Assembly: GCA_964035575.1 (NCBI GenBank)
Contig: OZ037906.1
Span: 682,001-746,000, forward strand
DNA from: Rhynchopus sp. YZ270_cl-10
Taxonomy: Eukaryota > Euglenozoa > Diplonemea > Diplonemida > Diplonemidae
Direction: 5' to 3'
DNA length: 64,000 bases
The notes beneath the pieces were generated by a model. The model was not told the DNA's origin and made no database searches. It saw nothing but the letters and a program-made list of their open reading frames with translations. Each line of letters begins with the position of its first letter. Within the stretch, counting starts at the first letter, position 1. Made by a program: the position numbers and the translations under genes. Positions 56,485-64,000 of this stretch are shown in pieces.

Positions 56485-56925
56485 GGGAAGGTCGCATCCT
56501 GGGCAAGTGTTTCAAGGCGCTCGTCCAGCCGTCCTCTCACAGCATGTATCTATCCCCCATTTTTTTTGTTACTCTCCCAGGGAGGCTGTTACCTGTTGCA
56601 TGAAGTACTGAAAGCACGTTGCGCAGAGGGGACGTTGCCAGAGAGAGATGAGTCTCACGTCGCAAAAGAAAAAAAGGAGACGGTCATTCATTATGAAGAA
56701 GAGCTGTTGAGAGGAGGGTTCTTTGGTTTGGGAAGGTGTCCAACGTCAAATAAGCAATGTCGATGCAACAACAAAAAAAAAAAAAAAAACAGCAAAAAAG
56801 AAAACCAATTTTAGAAACAATAGAGTTAGATATAGATGACTTTTTTTTTATATTGCTTAGAGTACCCCCCGCCCCATGTTAGAATAATAGATACCCAAAA
56901 AAAGAAAAAACCCCCCAAATAAAGC

Positions 56926-56970
56926 TAAATAGTGGTGCACATCCTCAGGTGTCTTTACTTCAAGTTTTCA
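56926..56970 (+). repeat. Dispersed element, CATCCTCGGGTGT family
   Basis: AATAGTGGTGCACATCCTCAGGTGTC then TTTACTTCAAGTTTTC. Shortened right half. Confidence 0.6.
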
Positions 56971-57170
56971 AAAAAAAAAAGAAGAAAAAAGAAACAAAAA
57001 AATCATCAAAATAGTTCTCTCTTTTGAGAGCACTTGAAAATATTAGATCTTATTTAGAGAAAAAAGCTGATGACCCGTTCAGGTCTTGGCTACGACCCAG
57101 CCTGCTCTTGGTTAGCAAAAAAAAGAAACGCGAAAAAAGAAGTGTTAATGAAAATGCCACCCCCCCACTA

Positions 57171-57289
57171 ATGGTGGCAATATTGTGATGGGAGCCCATT
57201 GGAATAAAATACATCAAAATACATCACAACACGTGTATTGTGATGTATTTTGCGCATTCCAATGGGCTCCAATCACAATACTGCCACCA
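57171..57289. mobile_element. Near-perfect palindromic MITE, 119 bp, TA-flanked
   Basis: ATGGTGGCAATATTGTGATG at one end and its near-complement at the other; arms continue through CCCATTGGAAT and ACATCACAAT to a short loop. TA at 57169-57170 and 57290-57291. Confidence 0.88.
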
Positions 57290-57611
57290 TTACCCCCCAC
57301 CCCCCTCCCAACACCTCCCTTCCCAGTCACTGCGTATGGTCAGGCATGCTGTGTCAATAGTTGATTTGTGGTTGTTCTGTTACGGCGTTTGGGTTGATGC
57401 GCCTTATGTTCAACGATTTTTCGTTTGTGCTGTTTCTACCGTGCTTTAAGCCAAGCCGTGCTCCCATTGATGTATCCAATGGAGGCATAGCACAGTGATG
57501 TGGCTTGCCACGTCAGGAACAGCTTTTGGCGGTCTATCTCCATGCATCCATGAACCAACTTTGGTAACGTGTGTGTAATTTCATTTATTTTTTCCCCCCC
57601 GCGGAGAGTGC

Positions 57612-57668
57612 CAGTGCCTGAGTCTGCACCAGAGAGACGTTTGTACTGTCAACTTCACCTTTTTCTTC
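57612..57668 (+). repeat. Dispersed hairpin element with changed inner stem
   Basis: CAGTGCCTGAGTCTGCACCA then GAGAGACGTTTGTACTGTCAACTTC. The inner stem is GTCT/AGAC in place of CGTC/GGCG; outer GTGC/GTAC pairs partly. Confidence 0.75.
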
Positions 57669-58189
57669 CTACGCAGTGCATTCAGAAACTAGACAAAAAA
57701 AAAAGAAGAAATCTAACGTTCAGATCGTGTATAACAGTATTTCACCTTGCGTCAAAACAGATTTTTTTATCCCTATTTGACTGCGTTAAACGAAGAAAAC
57801 ACTGTTATTTTGTTATCAAGATCGAGCGGATGATATTGTCTAGTTTTTCTCCCTTTCTTTTATGTATGTGTATGTGTGTGTACAACATACTCATCTTTCA
57901 GGTTTCTTATGTGATTTTTTGTTCCCCATTCTTTTTGTCAACATGAAATGTGTACGATTTTTATTTTTTATTTTGTAATCGCACGCCAGTATTTGAAAAG
58001 GGAGGAGTGCTGAGGGAAGGACGCCTTCTTTTTCTCCTCTTGCGATGGGTGCCTGCACACCAAATATGTGGGAAAATGACGGAAATTAACTGTGTCTCGT
58101 TGGGGGCGAATTTCGTTTATTCTGCACAAGATCTTGACTTTTGCTGGTGTGGGAGGGTATGCTCTTTACAAGAGAGCGATGTTCTTGCT

Positions 58190-58285
58190 CGTGTGCCTGG
58201 GTCCGCTGCAAACACCCGTCTCCCTGTTCGCTGGAAAGAGGAAAAAAAAAGAATTTGGTTGTTTTGCACGTTCAACTTCTCTTTG
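58190..58285 (+). repeat. Hairpin-family copy with expanded middle
   Basis: GTGTGCCTGGGTCCGCTGC at the start and GGTTGTTTTGCACGTTCAACTTCTC at the end match the family termini, but about 40 extra bases separate them. Confidence 0.5.
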
Positions 58286-58354
58286 TTTGTTTCAAGAAAG
58301 CATGGCAACCACTACACCCACAGAGCTTACACATATCTTTGGCAGGTTTTACAA

Positions 58355-59848
58355 ATGCGCGCGTCTCTGTGTGTTCTCGCACTGTGTGTGCTGACAGTTC
58401 AGGCCTCAGGGAACTCCTCTGTAGGCAACTGGACCGGGGGTTGGCACAACGGCAACAAAAGCTGGCCCGGACACTGGCACCGCAACGCCAGCAACTGGAC
58501 CGGAGGGTGGAACAGCAGCAACTGGAACGGAAGCTGGAACCACTGGAACCGTAGTGCCAGCAACTGGACCGGAGGATGGAACCACAGCCACTGGAGGAAT
58601 GGATCCTGGAACGGAAGCTGGCCTGGCCATTGGAACCGTAGTGCCAGCAACTGGACCGGAGGCTGGAACCACAGCCACTGGAGGAATGGAACCTGGAACG
58701 GAAGCTGGCCTGGCCACTGGAACCGTAGTGCCAGCAACTGGACTGGAGGATGGAACCACAGCCACTGGAGGAATGGAAGCTGGACAGGCCGCCACTGGAA
58801 CCGTACTATGGGCAGGTGGAACCGTTCGGGTGGAAGCTGGAACCGTAGCACAGGCAACTGGAGTACCGGAAACTGGACGGGTCACTGGAACAGCACCGGC
58901 AACTGGAGTACAGGCAACTGGACCTGGACTGGTCACTGGAACAGAACCAACAACAGTACAGGCAACTGGACAGGACATTGGAACGGGACTGGACACTGGA
59001 ACGGCACAGGCAACTGGAGCACAGGTAACTGGACTGGAAACTGGAACAACACAGGTAACTGGACAGGACATTGGAACGGGACTGGAAACTGGAACAACAC
59101 AGGCAACTGGACTGGCAACTGGAACAACACTGGAAACAGCACTGACAACAACCGTACCACGGGTGGCAACAACGGGAGCACGAACGGCACTGACGGCGGT
59201 ATCGCAGCAACGATTTTGAAGAAGTGGTTTTCCATGACATTCGAGACAGAGACTGCTGTGGACCAGAGCCGCGGTGCTGAGGGACTGGTAGACCAGCTGC
59301 TGGAGCCTGTGCGTGAGTCGCTGCTGGCGTTGTCGAAGGACCTTGAGTCCAACCCGTCGTGGCTGTATGTGCTGTCGCTTCGCTACGGGGACCTGTTCCA
59401 GGAAGTGTCGCGTGAGGCAAATGAGAGGCACACAAGTGGAACGTCTTCCCACCGTGCTGCTGTGGTGCAGCAGGCAACTGAGGAGCTCACAGTTGCGTAC
59501 ACGCTTGAGGGTACGGAGGCGAACCTTGCGGCTGCTGTGGGGCAGATCGAGGGGGCTGCGAGCGGCACACACACGGGAACGCTCCGTCCTAAGGGCGCGC
59601 CGATTGAGCTGTCGGAGGCTGAGTTTAAGGCACTTCTCGAGCAACATGCTGCGGGGTCTTCGTCGGACGACGACTGCTTCCCTACGTGGGCTATTGTGCT
59701 GACGTGCGTTGTTGGTGCCATTCTTGTTGTCCTGGTTGTGGCTGTTGTCGCGTACTTCGCGACACGCAAACAGACACAGCAGCCGCTTAAGGAGCCTGCA
59801 CAGTGCAACAACGAAGAGACACCCCACAACGGGCCTGACATGCTCTAG
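58355..59848 (+). CDS. Sequon-rich Trp-repeat type I membrane glycoprotein
   Basis: 497 aa. Signal peptide (1-18, MRASLCVLALCVLTVQAS), a repetitive ectodomain (about 20-285), a non-repetitive extracellular segment (286-444), one transmembrane helix (about 446-470, AIVLTCVVGAILVVLVVAVV) and a 27-residue cytosolic tail. The repeats contain about 45 N-x-S/T sequons, many as NWT or NWS. A 29-residue unit (NWTGGWNHSHWRNGSWNGS + WPGHWNRSAS) is repeated nearly exactly; later repeats shrink to GNWTGHWN and GNWSTGNW. Trp is the most striking residue. The predicted product is a heavily glycosylated surface or lysosomal coat protein. No known family recognised. The start follows the signal peptide logic; upstream in-frame sequence lacks coding character. 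Confidence 0.85.
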   Translation: MRASLCVLALCVLTVQASGNSSVGNWTGGWHNGNKSWPGHWHRNASNWTGGWNSSNWNGSWNHWNRSASNWTGGWNHSHWRNGSWNGSWPGHWNRSASNWTGGWNHSHWRNGTWNGSWPGHWNRSASNWTGGWNHSHWRNGSWTGRHWNRTMGRWNRSGGSWNRSTGNWSTGNWTGHWNSTGNWSTGNWTWTGHWNRTNNSTGNWTGHWNGTGHWNGTGNWSTGNWTGNWNNTGNWTGHWNGTGNWNNTGNWTGNWNNTGNSTDNNRTTGGNNGSTNGTDGGIAATILKKWFSMTFETETAVDQSRGAEGLVDQLLEPVRESLLALSKDLESNPSWLYVLSLRYGDLFQEVSREANERHTSGTSSHRAAVVQQATEELTVAYTLEGTEANLAAAVGQIEGAASGTHTGTLRPKGAPIELSEAEFKALLEQHAAGSSSDDDCFPTWAIVLTCVVGAILVVLVVAVVAYFATRKQTQQPLKEPAQCNNEETPHNGPDML

Positions 59849-60044
59849 AGACACCTAATGGATGCACATTACTGCAACTATCACCCCCCTCCACAAACAA
59901 CACATTCTTTTTTTGACATGCCTTTGACAGAAGGTATACTTTGGGATATTTTCAAAAGAACTCCCCCCCTCCCTTCCCTCCCTTCCCTCCCTACGGTGAC
60001 TAAACGACGTTTTGTTTATCTTGCGAACTTTCATACAAAAAAAA

Positions 60045-60088
60045 ATGACTAAGCACGAGGCCTAGATTCATCTTTTCCACCTTTTTTT
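60045..60088 (+). repeat. Dispersed hairpin element, CTAAGC/GCTTAG family
   Basis: ATGACTAAGC-ACGAG-GCCTAGATTCATCTTTTCCACC. Related degenerate sequence GGTGACTAAACGACG lies 50 bp upstream. Confidence 0.65.
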
Positions 60089-61094
60089 ATTTGGGTTAAT
60101 CCATTGTCTGCAGTGTGACGGCTGGAGATGTCTCTTGCATTCAGTGGGAACCCGAAAGGGAGTAATTTCTCCAATGATCCCCCCCGAACTCACCCACCCA
60201 ACCCCAACCGTGAGTCGCCGTGCGTCACCTATTAGAAAAGCCGTTCTTCCAACAGCTGTACCGTCTCCCCGCGTAGCCAGGGGTGCCGAGTAGTCACAGT
60301 GATCCACGATGCCCACCATTGGGTAACCGATAATTTTTTTTTCTCTCCCCTCCGTACACATCTCTCCCCCCAGATGGCTGGTGGTGCGGCCGTTTCGGCA
60401 ACTTCAATAGAAAAAAAGTTCCGTTTTTTTGAAGTGTTTAAAATTTTTTTTTTGTCTTCCGTCTCTTTCATCTTTGTACAGTATGTTTTCAAGGTGACTC
60501 CCCTGAAGGTGTAGGTCATCTTTAGTTTTGTTTTTCTTAAGATTCTGCAACCTACGACACACTGCACTGACAATGCCCTATGAACATGCACGATAACCCC
60601 CACGTCTTTGTGCATTTTGTCGGTGCCATCTTAGCAACGTGCCTACTGGAGCCTCAAGAAAAGAGAAAAAAAAAATACTGTACCATGCAACAGCCCCTCC
60701 TTGGGGTGAGTGGTGAGAGAGCTGATTGTGATTGTCGACAAAATATCAAAGAAAAAAAGCAGGTATCCTTGCCCTTTGGGGTGGCATAAAGTATAGAGTT
60801 TTGTCGATACAGCAAATACAGCAAAAGAAAAAAAATAATTAGGTGCAATGCAATGCTGTGGTAGAGCTCGGTATAGTGAGGGGTGGACACCTTGATTTTT
60901 TTTATTTTTTTTGTTTTTATTTTTGCCTCAGTGGAGGGTGATTTTTGCAGTAAACCCCTCCGTCTCCATCCCACCCTCATCACGAAGAAGCCGCAGACAG
61001 CTTTGAACAGCCTGAGGTGTGTTTTGCAAGAGTAAGTATAAAAAAGTACGATTGTTTTTTTTGATAAAATGAAGATTTGTCAAAACAAAAAAAA

Positions 61095-61235
61095 AGAAGG
61101 ATTATATTTTGTGCAACCAAATATCAGCCTTTTTGTTTTCGGCTAGCCAACTCTGCAACCGATAAAGGAAATCATACGGTATGATTTCTATGTGATGCAA
61201 AATCGTTATGACACTCCAAATAATTTAGAATCTCT
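61095..61235 (+). repeat. Duplicated block A, copy 1
   Basis: 141 bp matching 62341-62480 with one single-base indel. Contains the hairpin GAAATCATAC-G-GTATGATTTC. No coding or known RNA motif recognised. Confidence 0.9.
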
Positions 61236-61457
61236 TGAGGCGGCCGATAGCGTCAGCCTTGCAAGCAAGTGATTATTTTCATGCGTCGAGGATGCATGTG
61301 AGTGTCTCCTTGTGGTTTGCCCTTGGTGGTAGAGACTAGCTAACCCCCTCCTTCCCCCCACAACAAAGAAAGCCTCCCGCCTCTAATTTCGCGGTCGGTC
61401 CGTCCTGTTCTCCCTTCCCTCCCCGGCGTCCGTTGCCCTTGGGTTATGCTTTCTGGT

Positions 61458-61775
61458 TATTCCTATGCTCGTGACATCTCTGCCCTTGTACGGAACAGTT
61501 CCTTATGTATGCTACATCTCTGCCCGTGGGCAGAACCTTCCTTATGTATGCTACATCTCTGCCAGTGCGCAGAACAGTTCCTTATGTATGCTACATCTCT
61601 GCCCGTGGGCAGAACCTTCCTTATGTATGCTACATCTCTGCCCGTGGGCAGAACCTTCCTTATGTATGCTACATCTCTGCCCGTGGGCAGAACCTTCCTT
61701 ATGTATGCTACATCTCTGCCAGTGCGCAGTACAGTTCCTTATTTATGTTGTATCTCTGCCGGCGTGCGGAACAGT
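61458..61775 (+). repeat. 39-bp tandem array
   Basis: About seven full units of 39 bp from 61501, each with TATGTATGCTACATCTCTGC and the palindrome CTGCCC-GT-GGGCAG; outer units diverge (CTGCCAGTGCGCAG). 39 is a multiple of three, so all three forward frames stay open; I treat this as a minisatellite, not a gene. Confidence 0.9.
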
Positions 61776-62150
61776 TGCATAGGCCGCTTCTCTGCCCGTG
61801 GTGGGGGTGGGGTGCATCGGACGAGTGATGGATGCTACGGGCTATACATACGCACCCCTTTGTGCTTTACACGGATGCCTCGTTGGGCTGAATAGTGTTG
61901 TGCAGTGGTACAGGCCTGGCCAGGACTCTGGCCGCTGCTGTTCTACCCTGCATTGATTTGCATACTGTGTGAGACCCCCCCTCACTTCTTCCATTGTTTT
62001 CCCTGTCCTATCTGAATACTATCTATGTAATTTGACGCTCACCCCTCCCCCCCTCCCTTTCCATGGCTTCATAGTTCCGTCGTCCTCGTCCTTCTTCATC
62101 CCGATGAACTCCTCACCTGCGTTGGGGTATGAAAGCCAGAGATCTGCGTT

Positions 62151-62340
62151 GGGGATTTCATTATCTCTGAAGCTTTCTGGATTTCTCAAATTATCGTAGC
62201 AGTTCAGATCTCGAATTTCAGCGAGAAATTATTCCAGAGACGAGATCATAACACGCACGATTCTTCCCATCGCAGTTGAGTGATTCGGTAAGCTCCATTT
62301 AAAAAAAAAAGGTTAAAGAGTTTGGCGTTACGAAAACAAA
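62151..62340 (+). repeat. Duplicated block B, copy 1
   Basis: 190 bp, apparently identical to 62783-62972, ending in an A-rich tail directly abutting block A copy 2. Confidence 0.92.
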
Positions 62341-62480
62341 AGAAGGATTATATTTTGTGCAACCAAATATCAGCCTTTTTGTTTTCGGCTAGCCAACTCT
62401 GCAACCGATAAAGGAAATCATACGGTATGATTTCTATGTGATGCAAATCGTTATGACACTCCAAATAATTTAGAATCTCT
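62341..62480 (+). repeat. Duplicated block A, copy 2
   Basis: 140 bp, second copy of 61095-61235. Confidence 0.9.
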
Positions 62481-62782
62481 CCCGCCCGCCCACTCCTGAT
62501 TTTGCAGAAGCGTAGCGATCGTTCTCCGTCGTGGTGTTCTTACTGAGGCTCTCCCCCCCCCCACCCAGACGGCGCTCAAATGGGTCAGGTACGCTGAGAC
62601 ACTGCGGTCTGTTCTCTCTTCTAAGGTGAACTTTTGGTCGTGTGCCTTCACTGTGACGGGTTGGACAACATCCACCCTGGCTTGGACGATATTCAGCGTT
62701 CTTTAGGTTTTGCTGGTCATGATACGTCGATCAATCGTATCCGATATTTAATTGATACTTGAGTTTTTCGCGCCCCTCCCTG

Positions 62783-62972
62783 GGGGATTTCATTATCTCT
62801 GAAGCTTTCTGGATTTCTCAAATTATCGTAGCAGTTCAGATCTCGAATTTCAGCGAGAAATTATTCCAGAGACGAGATCATAACACGCACGATTCTTCCC
62901 ATCGCAGTTGAGTGATTCGGTAAGCTCCATTTAAAAAAAAAAGGTTAAAGAGTTTGGCGTTACGAAAACAAA
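62783..62972 (+). repeat. Duplicated block B, copy 2
   Basis: 190 bp, second copy of 62151-62340, here followed by an A-rich run instead of block A. Confidence 0.92.
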
Positions 62973-63117
62973 AAAACAAAAACAAAAGAAAAAAAAAAAA
63001 ACTAAAGATGAAGAAAGAGGAAGGTACTTAACGTCCCCCCTTTTTTTTCATCCAAACTTATTACACGCACACCCCCCGCATATTTCCTCCCCGTTATATA
63101 TCCCCCCACTCCTGTTA

Positions 63118-63160
63118 CGGTGACGAAGCAAGGCTTAGGTTCATCTACCCAACTTTCCTC
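63118..63160 (+). repeat. Dispersed hairpin element, CTAAGC/GCTTAG family (diverged)
   Basis: CGGTGACGAAGC-AAG-GCTTAGGTTCATCTACCCAACTTTC. Stem GAAGC/GCTTA partly kept; tail clear. Confidence 0.65.
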
Positions 63161-63570
63161 CTCCCCCCCTTTTGTTTTCGATGTGTGTAAACACAAGGCA
63201 TACTTCGTCTTTCAAATTTTTTTTCCCCCTCTTGTGTCACTTCATCCGGAAAAAGAAAAAGAAAATACAGCGGACTGACATTTATTGATCAACTCCGTAC
63301 CGGGCAGTCACTATCCGATGATGCTGAAAACAAATTTTTTGTTTTTTTTTTTGTTTTTTTGTAAAAGCTGCCACGGGGGAGGTGTCAACATACAGTCAAC
63401 CCAAGCACCAACGGTATTCATACCTTATAATGATACTGAGATATAAAAAAGGCCTTAGAAAAGGCCACAGAGCAACACGACCCGCCAAACCCGCTAGGAA
63501 CAAAGTTAAGAAAACAAAAAAAAAAAATAGCAGCGCAAAAAGGCTTCGGCCATTTTATTGAGTACAACCT

Positions 63571-63652
63571 CTACAGTGAAATACATGACTTTACTTTGTG
63601 GCTTGCAATGGTAAAACCACAAAATCAAGTCATGTACTTCACTGTTGTGTAG
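63571..63652. mobile_element. Small palindromic element, AGTGAA-TACATGACTT arms
   Basis: CTACAGTGAAATACATGACTT and AAGTCATGTACTTCACTGTTG then TGTAG are inverted, with CCACAAA-type inner pairing. Termini resemble the CACGACGGTGAAGT family loosely. Confidence 0.7.
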
Positions 63653-64000
63653 CCCCGCTAAGGTGAGGGTACTTCTGCGATTGCGTCGACACTATACGAT
63701 ATACGCAAAACACAACTACAAAAAAGTATCCACCTCTTGAGATAATTCCATCACCCATCTTCCTCTGCATCCCCCCCAATAGCAGCTCCTCCCCCTCAAG
63801 GCACCCTCCTCCCTCCTCCTCAACGGGTCGCCCCTCTCTCTTTCACCCCTTTCTCTTTCTTTCCCCATTTTTATTTGCGACATAAAAAAAAGAACCGAAT
63901 CACAACACTTTTTCTTTTACCCCCTTCCTCTTCTTCCCTTTCTTCAAAGCCATCTCTCTACAGACACACAATAACATTTCTCATTCTCGTTCTTCCTTAG

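Larger units (their letters stand above)
56485..58354. other. Intergenic region with MITE and hairpin elements
   Basis: No gene supported. Contains a CATCCTCGGGTGT-family copy (56926-56970), a TA-flanked MITE (57171-57289) and CGTC/GGCG-type copies (57612-57668 and a disrupted one, 58190-58285). The upstream open frame from 57950 reads through the last of these and is not counted as coding. Confidence 0.65.
59849..64000. other. 4.2-kb gene-poor region to the window end
   Basis: No gene supported. Contains hairpin elements (60045, 63118), a 39-bp tandem array (61458-61775), two duplicated blocks (61095-62972) and a palindrome (63571-63652). 63700-64000 is pyrimidine-rich and may be the leader of a gene beyond the window. 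Confidence 0.65.

Noticed and set aside
57950-58354. N-terminal extension of the glycoprotein frame
   Set aside because: Covers T-rich spacer and a hairpin-family copy; a good signal peptide starts at 58355.
58406-59854. 482-codon minus-strand frame opposite the glycoprotein gene
   Set aside because: Produced by the repeat and codon bias of the forward gene; the forward frame has signal peptide, sequons and a membrane helix.
61446-61895. 149-codon frame across the 39-bp array
   Set aside because: Open in all forward frames because of unit length; no coding character outside the repeat.
62783-62972. Resemblance of block B to U6 snRNA (CCAGAGACGAGAT, ACACGCACGATTC)
   Set aside because: The match is short and the essential ACAGAGA and U6 stem-loop context are missing.

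Overview
The window looks like nuclear DNA of a euglenozoan protist, most likely not a trypanosomatid and possibly a diplonemid. The best marker is the gene at 8710-10736. It has the full BILBO1 layout: a globular N-terminus, a Pro-rich linker, two EF-hands and a long coiled coil. BILBO1 is known as the flagellar pocket collar protein of kinetoplastids. Beta-tubulin, an RGG-tailed Alba protein and eL8 fit the same group. All 15 supported protein genes lie on the + strand, as in the directional gene clusters of Euglenozoa. At least 13 ordinary GT-AG introns (often GTATG at the donor) interrupt seven of them, far more than in trypanosomatids. I found no spliced-leader RNA gene, so the lineage call is inference.

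Layout: importin-beta-like karyopherin (4696-7875), BILBO1-like protein (8710-10736), Alba-domain RGG protein (13001-15045), orphan 365-aa protein (18157-19254), NIF/FCP1-type phosphatase (20216-21319), ribosomal protein eL8 (24637-25782), GID8 (26200-26952), polyQ B-box protein (27202-29223), coiled-coil protein (29596-33013), membrane-anchored PDZ protein (34640-35953), three-exon NIF phosphatase (44216-47857), sedolisin (50834-52486), beta-tubulin (53221-54561), intronless paralogous NIF phosphatase (55540-56484), and a sequon-rich membrane glycoprotein (58355-59848). They do not form one pathway; they are a housekeeping and cytoskeletal mix, as expected for unlinked genes in a directional cluster.

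More than half of the window is intergenic, T/A-homopolymer-rich DNA with many mobile and structured elements. Three non-autonomous hAT-like elements have 7-8 bp target duplications. Several foldback elements and MITEs have TA target duplications; one folds into three hairpins with a common loop. The most unusual signal is a set of short, dispersed, hairpin-forming elements in several sequence families, all in spacers. Copies show paired stem changes and UUCG-type tetraloops, and many are followed by a conserved pyrimidine-rich tail (TTCAACTTCTCTTT or TTCATCTTATAAACTTTTC). They look more like structured RNAs, or mobile elements derived from them, than random sequence.

Other points of interest are a 525-bp tract between two phosphatase genes 11.2 kb apart that differs at six sites, all silent; a nearly identical 5' module in front of both sedolisin and beta-tubulin; a long hairpin in the eL8 intron; and a 46-residue glutamine tract.
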